Shown: piece after piece, positions 1 to 8,960 of the stretch
Position numbering within the stretch: position 1 is the first letter of the stretch
How the letters are laid out: every line of letters starts with the position of its first letter
From: Archangium violaceum Cb vi76
GTDB taxonomy: Bacteria; Myxococcota; Myxococcia; Myxococcales; Myxococcaceae
Assembly (NCBI RefSeq): GCF_000733295.1
Contig: NZ_JPMI01000300.1
Span: 1-64,000 of the forward strand
DNA length: 64,000 nucleotides
Direction of reading: 5' to 3'
The notes under the pieces: generated by a model
What the model was told of the DNA's origin: nothing
Database searches by the model: none
What the model saw: only the letters and a program-made list of their open reading frames with translations
Translations under genes and position numbers: made by a program

Positions 1-3000
1 TCCCGTCCTTGCTGGCCGTGGCGATGCGCCTGGCGTCGGGACTGAAGCTGGCGGACCACACCTCCGCGGTGTGGCCCGAGAGCACGAGGAGGCGTCTGCC
101 CGTGGCCGCATCCCAGAGGCGCGCCGTGCCATCATTGCCGGTGGTGACGATGCGTGTTCCATCGGGACTGAAGGTCGCGCCCAGCGTGGAGCCGGCATGC
201 CCCGGCAGGGACAGGAGGAGCCTGCCCGTGTCCGTATCCCAGACGCGCGCCATTCCATCATCACCGGTGGTGACGGCGAGCGTCCCCGCGGAAGTGAAGT
301 CCGCCGCGGTGCCGGGCAGGGTGATGGAGACCTTTCCGGAGGCATCCCAGAGGCGCGCCGTGCCGTCGAGGCTGGTGGTCACCACGGTCCCGCCATCGGG
401 GCTGAAGCTGGCGCCCAGCACCGCGTTGGTGTGCCCCGAGAGGGTGGTGAGCAGCCATCCGGAAGCCACATCCCAGATGCGCGCGGTGCCATCCTCGCTG
501 GCGGTGACGACGCGCGCGCCATCCGGGCGGAAACCCGCGTCCACCACGGGCCCGGTGTGCCCCACGAGGGTGGCGAGCAGCCTGCCGGAGTCCGCGCTCC
601 ACAGGCGCGCCGTCCCATCCAGGCTGGCGGTGACGAGGCGCGTGCCATCGGGGCTGAAGCTGGTGCCCTGCACCTGCGCGCCGTGCCCCGAGAGGACGGC
701 GAGCTGCTCGCCGGAGTTCGCGTCCCACAAGCACGCCGTCCCATCCTCGCTGGCGGTGACGAGGCGCGTGCCATCGGGCGAGTACCGCGCCTCCCAGACC
801 GCTCCCTGGTGTCCCGAGAAGGTGACGAGCAACCCGCCGGTTTCCACGTCGCGGATGCGCACCGTGCCCTCCTTGCTGGCGGTGACGGCCCGCGTGCTGT
901 CGGGGCTGAACATGGCGAAAACCACCTCCTCGGGACGCTTCGCGAGGAGCCGGAGCGGCCTGCCCGAGGCCGCATTCCAGGTGCGTACCGTGCCATCACG
1001 GCTCACGGTGATGACGCGCTTGCCGTCCGGGCTGAACCGGGCATCCCAGACCGCGTCCGTGTGCCCCGAGAGGACGGCGAGGAGCCCGCCAGAGGCCACG
1101 TCCCAGATGCGCGCCGTCCCATCCAGGCTGGCGGTGACGGCGCGGGAGCCCTCGGTGTCGAAACGGGCGCTTCCCACCGGGCCGGTGTGTCCCTTCAGGG
1201 TGACGAGGAGCCGTCCGGAGGACACCTCCCAGAGGTGCACCGCGCCCTCGCTGTTGGACGCGATGACGCGTGAGCCATCCGGGTGGAACGTGGCCCGGCT
1301 GACGAGGTTGGTGGTGCCCCGGAGGACCATCAGGGCCGGCTCGAGCTGCCACGCGGACAGGGCCCTCGCCACGTGCTCCGTAGGGGAGATGAGGTAGGCC
1401 TGCTGGATGAGGAGGAGGCTGCGCTGCGGGTCCTCCTTGAGCCCCAGCAAGGCATTGGCCGTCAGCTCACGCGAGAGGGCCACGTCCCGCTCCTGCCGCG
1501 CCTCCCTCCAGAAGGAGACGATGCCCACCGAGCCCATGGTGAGCACCAGGGCCAGCACGCGCAGCCGCTGGGTCGCCCTCCGGGCCACCCGGGCCCGTGC
1601 CGCCTCGGCACGCCTGCCCGCCTCCGCCACCCGGGCGAGCTGCTGCGTGCGTTCCATCTCCTCCCGCCGGCGGCGCTCCTCCGCGCGCTTCTCCTCGTCG
1701 CGGCGCTCCATGCTCGCATCCAGGAAGTCGCGCTCGCGCTCGTTCAGCGGTCCAGGCTTCCCCGAGAAGCACTCCTCGGCCTCCAGGAGACGGGAGCCGG
1801 TGTACAGGTAGCTGGCGTCCCGCTGGTGCTCCGCCCACTCGTGGGCCGCATCCGTCAGCCGCCGGTGGACGCTCAGCACCCGGCGGTTCTCGTCCAGCCA
1901 CCCACGCAAGGTGGACCACGTCTGGATGAGGATCTCGTGCGCCACCTCCACGCTGCTCTCGTTCACGATGACGAGCCGGGCCTCGGGCCCCGACAACACC
2001 TGGAGGACATGCTCGACCTGGGCGGAGGGCGTCTCGGGGAAGCTCAGCTCGGCGCGCGGGATGCGCCGCCGGGTGTCCGGAGTGCCCTCGCCCAGCGCCG
2101 TCAACCGCAGGAAGAGCCTCTTGGCGATCTCCCGCTGCGGCGGGCTCAGTGCCTCGTAGCAGGCCTGCGCGCGCCGCTGGAGGGCTCCGGCCACGCCTCC
2201 GCTCGTCTCGTAGGCGGACAGGGTCAGCCAGGCACCGTTGCGCGCCCGCCACAGCTCGTAGAGGGCATGCTCGAGCAGGGGCAGCGAGCCGGGCGCCTGG
2301 GACACGTCCTTCAGGATGGCACTCACCAGCCCCTTCTCCAGGAAGGCGCCCACGACCTGCGCGGGCCGGATGATGGCATCCCGGAGCGCCTCCGGCCCCA
2401 TGCTCCCCAGCAGGACCTCGTGATCCTGCAGCAGGGTCCGCAGCGCGGGCACGCGCAGGCAGCGCTCGAAGAAGTCCGCGCGCAGGGTGATGATGACCCG
2501 GATGGTGCCGCCTCCGTGCTCGACGGCATCCCGCAGGTTGTCGATGAGGGCCATCGCGGACTTCGAGAGGTTTCCGTCCGGGGAATAGGTGAAGAGCTCC
2601 TCGAACTGATTCACCACGAGCAGGAAGCTCCCCGGTTGGTCGGCCGTCAGGGTCGCCACCACGGTCCGCAAGGCATTGCCCTCCGAGGCCAGCCGCTCGT
2701 GGATCGCATCCGCGGTGTCCAGGCGGCTCTCGGCGGGCCCCAGCGTCGCGAGCTGGTCCGCGAGTCCCCGGAGGGGACGGCCTCCCGGAGTCATCGTCCG
2801 GCAGCGCGGCGGGGCGTCGTCTCCCTGGCCGAGCCGCTCGAGGCGCGGGAGGACTCCGCCGAGCACCAGGGAGGACTTGCCCACTCCCGAGGCCCCCACC
2901 ACCGCCAGGAAGGCGGAGCGCTCGAGCCGGGCGAGCACCAACTCGATCTCCGGCTCGCGGCCGAAGAAGAACCGGGCGTGCCGCTTGCCGAAGGGCAGCA

Positions 3001-3463
3001 GGCCCCGGTAGGGCGCCGGCTCGTCCGGGAGCAGGAAGGTGTCCTGCTCGGGTGCCTGGCCCTTGATGCCCGCCACCAGGCGGGTGAAGGCGGCGGCATC
3101 CTCCAGCCCGGCCCGGAAGTCCACCCAGGTGCGCTGGGCCAGGAAGCCCGTGACATCCTTCGTCCTCGCACCGGGAAGGAGCACGGGGATGACGCGGTAC
3201 TCGTCCCGGGTGCGCACCGCGTTGGCGAGCGCGACACGCACCTCCTCGTCGTGCCAGGGCGCCACACCCGAGGGCCCGAAGAAGACGGCCACCGCCTGGC
3301 TCTCCGCCAGTGCCTCTTCCAGACCGGGTTGCCAGCTCGTGCCCGGCACCAGGTGCCATTTGTCCAGGAAGGGCTGGAGCCCGGCCTCGGACCGCAGACG
3401 CTCGGCCAGGGCCTCGACAGAGGCCTTGTCCTGGCTGTTATGGGAAAGGAATACATCGAACAT
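1..3463 (-). CDS. TIR-STAND ATPase-WD40 protein (3' end outside window)
   Basis: The frame is open from the ATG at 3463 (preceded by a G-rich run) to the left edge, giving at least 1154 residues with no stop. Residues 1-135 form a TIR domain (start MFDVFLSHNSQDK) with the putative NADase glutamate at E50 (LEEAL). An nSTAND linker (RGLLPFG...FFFGRE, about 153-170) leads to Walker A GASGVGKSS at 190-198. Walker B reads VVNQFEELF, so N285 replaces the usual Asp. A STAND-typical HE-x-LI-x-x-W stretch lies near 509-516. A charged coiled coil (585-633) precedes one likely membrane helix (about 634-652), and WD40 repeats start near 717, about 11 of them visible. TIR-STAND-WD40 proteins are known as sensor-effector proteins in multicellular bacteria, and some nSTAND proteins defend against phage; that role is inferred here. 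The C-terminus is unseen. Confidence 0.9.
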   Translation of the reverse strand, partial: MFDVFLSHNSQDKASVEALAERLRSEAGLQPFLDKWHLVPGTSWQPGLEEALAESQAVAVFFGPSGVAPWHDEEVRVALANAVRTRDEYRVIPVLLPGARTKDVTGFLAQRTWVDFRAGLEDAAAFTRLVAGIKGQAPEQDTFLLPDEPAPYRGLLPFGKRHARFFFGREPEIELVLARLERSAFLAVVGASGVGKSSLVLGGVLPRLERLGQGDDAPPRCRTMTPGGRPLRGLADQLATLGPAESRLDTADAIHERLASEGNALRTVVATLTADQPGSFLLVVNQFEELFTYSPDGNLSKSAMALIDNLRDAVEHGGGTIRVIITLRADFFERCLRVPALRTLLQDHEVLLGSMGPEALRDAIIRPAQVVGAFLEKGLVSAILKDVSQAPGSLPLLEHALYELWRARNGAWLTLSAYETSGGVAGALQRRAQACYEALSPPQREIAKRLFLRLTALGEGTPDTRRRIPRAELSFPETPSAQVEHVLQVLSGPEARLVIVNESSVEVAHEILIQTWSTLRGWLDENRRVLSVHRRLTDAAHEWAEHQRDASYLYTGSRLLEAEECFSGKPGPLNERERDFLDASMERRDEEKRAEERRRREEMERTQQLARVAEAGRRAEAARARVARRATQRLRVLALVLTMGSVGIVSFWREARQERDVALSRELTANALLGLKEDPQRSLLLIQQAYLISPTEHVARALSAWQLEPALMVLRGTTNLVSRATFHPDGSRVIASNSEGAVHLWEVSSGRLLVTLKGHTGPVGSARFDTEGSRAVTASLDGTARIWDVASGGLLAVLSGHTDAVWDARFSPDGKRVITVSRDGTVRTWNAASGRPLRLLAKRPEEVVFAMFSPDSTRAVTASKEGTVRIRDVETGGLLVTFSGHQGAVWEARYSPDGTRLVTASEDGTACLWDANSGEQLAVLSGHGAQVQGTSFSPDGTRLVTASLDGTARLWSADSGRLLATLVGHTGPVVDAGFRPDGARVVTASEDGTARIWDVASGWLLTTLSGHTNAVLGASFSPDGGTVVTTSLDGTARLWDASGKVSITLPGTAADFTSAGTLAVTTGDDGMARVWDTDTGRLLLSLPGHAGSTLGATFSPDGTRIVTTGNDGTARLWDAATGRRLLVLSGHTAEVWSASFSPDARRIATASKDG

Positions 3464-3735
3464 CCCCCGCCCTCATGGCCTTCGTTGTCCATCCTCCAAG
3501 GTAGACACACCTTCATCGGGAAGAAGGACAGCGCCCGGCCCCTTTGTGACGACCCCTGGCGAGTGTCCTTGTTGTCTCTCTCCTCAAACATTCCTGGCCA
3601 ATCATGGAAGCGAGGAAGGCGGATTCCTCATCCCAGCCCCTGCGCGCGAGACCTCTGTCGCGGCCTGGGCGGCGTGGTCATGGCATACATGCTGCTCCTG
3701 CTGGTGGCCTGTTGGACCACCAAGAGGAGAGGTGC

Positions 3736-5586
3736 ATGAGGGAATCCATCATCCGTTGTGGACTGGTCGTGGCCTGCATTCTCGCGGGCTGCGGGGGCGG
3801 CGTGGAGGAGACGGTGGCGGAGGAGCGGCGGCCGGACGAGCCGGATGAGCCGGTGACAGCGCTGCATGTCCCCACCACCCAGACGGAGCCCCTCCTCATC
3901 AAGGCCATCTACCGGGACACCACGGTCCGGACGCTGCTTCAGTTGAGCCTCGTCGAGTCAAACATTGGCAGGCCGCCGGTCTACATTCCCACCTCCAGGC
4001 CGCGCCGGGAGCCCAACTCGCTGGACATCCCGTTCATGAACCCGCTCAACGCGCTGAAGTTGAATGGCCCGCTTCCGGGCAAACAGTTTTCGGGCCTGGG
4101 AAGAGACTTCAGATCCTTCGACACCGAGTACGCCGATCCCGCTCCCTCCGGGGACGTGGGTCTCGAGCATTATGTCCAGACCGTCAATGACTCTCTCGCG
4201 GTGTTCGACAAGAAGGGGACCGGGCTGGTCGCGCCCATGTCCGCCCGTAATCTGTGGCTCGGTACCGTCTGCGAGGCGGCGGCGCTCGCGGACGGCATGG
4301 TCCGCTACGATCAACTGGCCGGGAGCGAGCCCGGCCGGGGGCGCTGGATCATCACGCATCGGGGTTTCCTCGCTGCTCCCGTGCGCGAGGAGGACGAGCC
4401 GCGGGTCGCGCTCGGGGCCCTGGAGCCGGTCTCGACGGCGGCCATGTCCTCGGGCCCCAGCGCACTCTGGACGAGTGCCGACAAGCACTACCAATGCGTG
4501 GCGGTCTCGGAGACGAACGATCCCACCGGCCGTTATCACCGGTACATCTTCGAGTTCGAGGCCTTCAATGACGCTCCGAAGCTGGGGGTGTGGTCCAACG
4601 CCTATTTCCTGACGGTCTCCATGTCCCGCCGGGAGGGCGAGGTGCTCCTGCCTCGCAGGGCGAGGATTTGCGCCATGGAACGGGAGAAGATGGTGAAGGG
4701 CCAGGCGGCGAGGATGTTGTGTTTCGATGTGGCGAGTCACGCCAAACACTACGCGGACCTGCTGCCCGCCGATCTGGATGGCGAGGAGCCGCCGCCCGCG
4801 GGCTCACCCCACTACGTGTTCTCCCTGCGCCAGACGAAGGCCAGGTCCCATGAGTTGTACAATCGGATCGCCGTCTGGACGTTCGAGGTGGACTGGGGCC
4901 AGCCGAAGCACAGCTCGCTCACGGGTCCCTTCGAGTTCCGCGTGGAGCCCTTCGAGCAGGGCTTCCTGGTGAGGCAGAGGAACGAGTCGACGAGGCTGAA
5001 TCCCCTGGGGTACAAGCTGACGGGCCGGGCGCCCTACCGCAACTTCAAGAGCCACCAGTCCATCCTCCTCACCCACTCCATCCCGACGCGTATCGAGGAC
5101 GGGGAGGCTCGGGGCAGTGGCCTGCGCTGGTACGAGCTTCGCCTGGAGCCGGCTTCGTCCGGCCAGCTGCCCCGTGTCCACCAGTCTGGCACCTATGCGC
5201 CGGGTGGGGGCTTCCGATGGATGGGCAGCATCGCCTTCGACAAGGCCGGCAACATCGCCCTGGGCTACTCGCTCTCCATCCCCACCGCGACCCAGGCCAA
5301 CCCCACCACGCTCCTTCCCTCCCTCGGCTACACGGGCCGGACGAGGGACTGTCCAGCGGGGACGATGGCTCGCGGGGAGATGACGCTCAGGAGGGGGGAG
5401 GCCAACCAACGGACGCTGGCCTGGGCAACCAACAGTTCCCTCACCGTCGACCCGGTGGATGGCTGCACCTTCTGGTTCACGGCGCAATACATGCCCCGCA
5501 GCCCGTCCTCGGTGAGGGATTGGAGCACCCATATCGGGGCCTTCCAGTTGCCGGGCTGTCTGAACCCGGCCCCCACCTGCCAGTGA
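3736..5586 (+). CDS. Secreted lipoprotein, paralogue of the gene at 5643-8117
   Basis: The ATG at 3736 follows AGGAGAGGTGC and begins a lipoprotein signal peptide with lipobox LAGC (MRESIIRCGLVVACILAGC), so the longer frame from 3604 is rejected. The mature 616-residue protein is exported and probably lipid-anchored. It shares ordered blocks with the convergent neighbour: GDVG-x-x-HY near 135, CVAVSET-x-DPTGRY near 255, FEFEAFND, RAPYRNFKSHQS, FRWMGSIA and VDPVDGCTFW. This block order is recalled from large secreted proteins of myxobacteria and other complex bacteria whose function is unknown. This copy lacks the C-terminal Ig-like extension of its paralogue and is more divergent. A hairpin lies 3 bases after its stop. 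Confidence 0.85.
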   Translation: MRESIIRCGLVVACILAGCGGGVEETVAEERRPDEPDEPVTALHVPTTQTEPLLIKAIYRDTTVRTLLQLSLVESNIGRPPVYIPTSRPRREPNSLDIPFMNPLNALKLNGPLPGKQFSGLGRDFRSFDTEYADPAPSGDVGLEHYVQTVNDSLAVFDKKGTGLVAPMSARNLWLGTVCEAAALADGMVRYDQLAGSEPGRGRWIITHRGFLAAPVREEDEPRVALGALEPVSTAAMSSGPSALWTSADKHYQCVAVSETNDPTGRYHRYIFEFEAFNDAPKLGVWSNAYFLTVSMSRREGEVLLPRRARICAMEREKMVKGQAARMLCFDVASHAKHYADLLPADLDGEEPPPAGSPHYVFSLRQTKARSHELYNRIAVWTFEVDWGQPKHSSLTGPFEFRVEPFEQGFLVRQRNESTRLNPLGYKLTGRAPYRNFKSHQSILLTHSIPTRIEDGEARGSGLRWYELRLEPASSGQLPRVHQSGTYAPGGGFRWMGSIAFDKAGNIALGYSLSIPTATQANPTTLLPSLGYTGRTRDCPAGTMARGEMTLRRGEANQRTLAWATNSSLTVDPVDGCTFWFTAQYMPRSPSSVRDWSTHIGAFQLPGCLNPAPTCQ

Positions 5587-5589
5587 AGC

Positions 5590-5628
5590 GGTGCTCCAGT
5601 ACCGGAACCTCCCCGGTGCTGGAGCACC
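5590..5628. terminator. Bidirectional hairpin between convergent paralogues
   Basis: The 16-base arm 5590-5605 pairs with 5613-5628 around a 7-base loop; the only imperfection is one T:G pair. It occupies most of the 56-base gap between two converging stop codons, so it should serve both genes. There is no strong T run on either side. Confidence 0.8.
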
Positions 5629-5642
5629 CGGTCTTCCGCTCC

Positions 5643-8117
5643 TCACGGAGGGGCGGAGGCGCCGCTCCGTTCTCCGAGGCTCACGGGTGTCGAGCGGAGC
5701 CGCACGTCCAGCGTCGCATCGTCGATGAGGAAGCTGGTGGCACGCGAGGCGTTCTCCTCGCTCTCGAACACGAGGCGGAGGGTCTTCCCGCGGAAGCGAA
5801 GCAGATCCACCCGGGCCAGGACATAGTCCGGGCCCGCGTCGAGGTTGCTGTAGCGGGCCAGGGTGGCCACCCCATGGCCGCTGGAGTCGAGCAGCCGCAC
5901 CCTCAAGGTGTCGCTCGGACTGGAGGCCGCCGTCTCGCTGGTGTTGATGCGCACCCAGAATGCCAGCTCGGCGGCGCAGGCCTCCTCGGGGATGGTGAGC
6001 TCCTGGACCAACATGTCGCGGTGTTTCTCGCCGTAACCACCCAGCCAGGCCCGCCAGGCGCCCGTGCGGGCCGGGAGGGCGGGGCTGGTGAGCGAGCTGA
6101 TGACTCCTCCCGTGGCGCTCCAGCCCGTGAGGCCCTCCTCGAAGCCCGGGTTGGCCAGCCGCTGCCCGGCCGGGCCACAGTCGTGGTTGGCGACGATGAC
6201 AGACGTGGAGAGCTGGCCCACGTTGCCAGCCGCGTCGTGGGCCTTGATGAGCAACTCGTGGCGGCCATCGGGCACCTCCGTGCTGTCCCACTCGAGGCGG
6301 TACGGGGCATGCTCGTCGGTGTCCACCCGCCGCCCGTCCACGTACAGCTCCACCCGTGTGACGCCCACGTCGTCCTCCGCCTCGACGAGGACGTCCACCT
6401 CGTCCCGCACGATGGCGCCGCTGCTCGGAGAGAGCAGGGTGAGGGTGGGCGCCATCACATCACAGTCAGCCAGCCGGAACGAGCCGAGGCGGGTGCTCCA
6501 CCGCGCGTTGACGGGGACCACTTCATCATCATCGCCGCCGCCTTCCCAGGCCACTTCCAAGGGCAGCGGTGTGTTGATGTACATGGACGTGTACCAGAAG
6601 GTGCAGCCATCCACCGGATCGACGTTCATGGAGCTGTAGTCCCCCCACCGGGTCCGCTCGTAGGCGGCACGTCCCTTCACCAGGGTGTTCTCGCGGGCCA
6701 TCTTCCCCAGGAGATCCGAGGCCCGCCGGCCGGTGTAGTGGATGGAGGGGAATCGCTCGCGGCTGGAGAGGGAGTAACCCAGGGCGATGTTGCCCTTCGC
6801 GTCGGCGGCGATGCTGCCCATCCAGCGGTAGTGGGAGTCCGGCGCGTAGGTTCCCTGCTGGTACACGGTGGGGGACTCCAGGTGACGGAGCTCGTACCAG
6901 CGCATCCCGCCGCGATCCTCGTCCGCCTGGACGGAGTGGGTGAGGAGGACGGACTGATGGCTCTTGAAGTTGCGGTAGGGCGCGCGGTTCATCAGCCTGT
7001 CCCCCAGGGAAGCCAACGCGCTGGTGAAGCCTGGCTGGGGAACGCAGGTGCCTCCACCGCACAGCCTGGAGAAGGGCGCCACCGGAATGGAGAGGGGGCC
7101 GGTGAGGCTGCTGCTGGCCGGCTCGTCCCAGTCCACGTGGAACCTCCACATCTCCAGCGTGGAGGTCTCGCCCAGCCCGAAGACGGGGTTGGGTTCACCC
7201 GGAGGCGGTAGGACCGGGCCGTCCAGGTCGGCGGGGAGCAGCGACACGGAGAGCGTGTCGAAACACTGCATGGCGGCGGGTTCTCCCTTCAACATGCGGG
7301 CCCGCTCCAGGGCGCAGACCCGGGCATTGATGTCGCCCGTTCTCGTCTCCATGTTGAACGTCATGTAATAGGCATCCGGCCAGAGTCCGAGCTTCGGGTA
7401 GTCGTTGAAGGCCTCGAACTCGAAGGCATACCGGTAGTAGCGGCCGGTGGGATCACCCGTCTCCGACACCGCCACGCATTCGAGAAAGGGTCCGAGGCGG
7501 CGCCCTGTCGAGAACTGGGTGACGACCCAGCGGTCGGCCAGATGATCGTAACGAATCACGCCATCACCCTCATTGGTGTTGGCACAGGGACTCGCGAATC
7601 CCTCCCACAGCGTACGGGTGGGCACGGGCCCGAACAGGACGCGCCCACGCTTGTCGAACACGGAGATGCCAGCGTTGACGATCTGCATGTAATGATGGGG
7701 CCCGACGTCCCCAGCGGGATCCGCCGGCACGAGCATGTCCTGGAAGGGACCACTCGGCCCGAAGAAGTCCTGCCCCATGCCCTCCACGTTGATGATCGGG
7801 TCGGAGACCTTCCAGGGGAGCGGCTGGCGTTGGATGAGGGGATCTCCGGACGGTGGGAGCCAGGACGGCGAGGGTGGACGTTGCAGGCGTGGTCTCTCCA
7901 CGGGCGGTTGCGCGGGAGGCACCGGGAGCTCCCTCAGCGGCTTCGACAAATCCCAGGCGGTGGGTGGGATGACCTGGGCCCCGTAGCGGATGGACTCCTG
8001 GGGGGCCTCCCCCGCGGGCGCGACCAGCTCCCCTGCTTCCACCCGCTCTTGCGTGGTACCGCCACAGCCCGCGAGCACGCATGCCGCGAGCAGTCCCTGA
8101 ATGACTTGCTGCCTCAT
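5643..8117 (-). CDS. Large secreted lipoprotein with Ig-like C-terminal module
   Basis: The start is the ATG at 8117, after GGGAGGAAGCG, opening a lipoprotein signal (MRQQVIQGLLAACVLAGC). The upstream in-frame ATG at 8204 lacks these features. The 824-residue product has a Pro-rich region to about 100, then the same domain as the gene at 3736-5586: GDVGPHHYMQIVN, CVAVSETGDPTGRY, FEFEAFNDYPKLG, YRWMGSIA, VDPVDGCTFWY. After about 540 comes a bacterial Ig-like segment (LTLLSPSSGAIV...VELYVDGRRV) and then a jelly-roll-like C-terminal region (NPGFEEGLTGW) resembling carbohydrate-binding modules. It is probably surface-exposed. It lies 141 bases downstream of a small lipoprotein gene and may be the last gene of the TonB-receptor transcript. 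Function unknown. Confidence 0.85.
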   Translation of the reverse strand: MRQQVIQGLLAACVLAGCGGTTQERVEAGELVAPAGEAPQESIRYGAQVIPPTAWDLSKPLRELPVPPAQPPVERPRLQRPPSPSWLPPSGDPLIQRQPLPWKVSDPIINVEGMGQDFFGPSGPFQDMLVPADPAGDVGPHHYMQIVNAGISVFDKRGRVLFGPVPTRTLWEGFASPCANTNEGDGVIRYDHLADRWVVTQFSTGRRLGPFLECVAVSETGDPTGRYYRYAFEFEAFNDYPKLGLWPDAYYMTFNMETRTGDINARVCALERARMLKGEPAAMQCFDTLSVSLLPADLDGPVLPPPGEPNPVFGLGETSTLEMWRFHVDWDEPASSSLTGPLSIPVAPFSRLCGGGTCVPQPGFTSALASLGDRLMNRAPYRNFKSHQSVLLTHSVQADEDRGGMRWYELRHLESPTVYQQGTYAPDSHYRWMGSIAADAKGNIALGYSLSSRERFPSIHYTGRRASDLLGKMARENTLVKGRAAYERTRWGDYSSMNVDPVDGCTFWYTSMYINTPLPLEVAWEGGGDDDEVVPVNARWSTRLGSFRLADCDVMAPTLTLLSPSSGAIVRDEVDVLVEAEDDVGVTRVELYVDGRRVDTDEHAPYRLEWDSTEVPDGRHELLIKAHDAAGNVGQLSTSVIVANHDCGPAGQRLANPGFEEGLTGWSATGGVISSLTSPALPARTGAWRAWLGGYGEKHRDMLVQELTIPEEACAAELAFWVRINTSETAASSPSDTLRVRLLDSSGHGVATLARYSNLDAGPDYVLARVDLLRFRGKTLRLVFESEENASRATSFLIDDATLDVRLRSTPVSLGERSGASAPP

Positions 8118-8258
8118 CGCTTCCTCCCTTGGTTGGAATGGACGAGGCTTCGTCAGCAGCACACGTGCCATGGCACGCGGAGGGGTGGTGTTGATACTTC
8201 CCATGCACCCGGGGGTGGATTCAGGGGAAATGGCTTTCCCATGAGCTCCAGACGAGTT

Positions 8259-8930
8259 CTATGGAAGGGTAGCGGGTGGACGCCGCGCTGGGACACAGCT
8301 CAGCAGGCTGGGGTCGCAGGTGACGGCGAAGTCGGGGGGAATGCTCTCGGATTGTTGGCAGAGGCTGTCGTCTGGCTCGCCGGGCGAGTCCTCCGCCTCG
8401 CAGGGGACATCCCCGGGCCACATGGCCCAGACCTCGTAGCGGCTGGTGCACCCATCCGCCGTGTACTCCAGGTCCGCGCTCAATTGAGTCCCCGGTACCT
8501 CCGGCAACGCCACGAGCCGGACGTTGCTCCAACGATAGACGGCATCCGCGGGGAGCACCCGCAGTGGATCCTCCGGGACGTGCTTCTCCGCGACCGAGAG
8601 GGAGGCAATGGTGCAGAAGCCGTCCGCATCCGCCTCCGCCGGCAGCACGCCGAGCGAGTAGGGGAGATGCTCGGGATCCAGCTCATCCGTCGCATCCATG
8701 TCGTTGAGTGTCCGTGGCTTGAGTGCGAGGAGTTGTTCTCCCGTGGGCTGGGTGTATTTCTGGAGGCCGAGCAGCTCCCCCGGAAGTCCAGGGCAGGTGT
8801 TCGTGCCCACGGGTTTGTAGGTGGCCACCCAGTCGACCCCTTGGAGCGGGCAGCCGAGCGCGGGTGGCCGCGTGGCACAAGAAACGGTGAGGGCCACGGT
8901 CATCGCCAACCCCACGAGGTGTCGTGTCAT
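8259..8930 (-). CDS. Small lipoprotein of unknown function
   Basis: The 223-residue product begins with a signal peptide ending in a lipobox-like VSC (MTRHLVGLAMTVALTVSC). The mature part has several cysteines (for example near 27, 46 and 104) that could form disulfides. No domain was recognised. Its start lies 30 bases downstream of the TonB-dependent receptor stop on the same strand, so the two are probably co-transcribed. By position it could be a surface or periplasmic partner of the receptor; this is inference only. Confidence 0.75.
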   Translation of the reverse strand: MTRHLVGLAMTVALTVSCATRPPALGCPLQGVDWVATYKPVGTNTCPGLPGELLGLQKYTQPTGEQLLALKPRTLNDMDATDELDPEHLPYSLGVLPAEADADGFCTIASLSVAEKHVPEDPLRVLPADAVYRWSNVRLVALPEVPGTQLSADLEYTADGCTSRYEVWAMWPGDVPCEAEDSPGEPDDSLCQQSESIPPDFAVTCDPSLLSCVPARRPPATLP

Positions 8931-8960
8931 CTGTGGACTCCTGGCGGTTGCTGGCTCGCG

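Noticed and set aside
1-1310. CRISPR-like regular repeats
   Set aside because: Spacing and content follow WD40 blades; there are no spacers of unrelated sequence and no cas gene.
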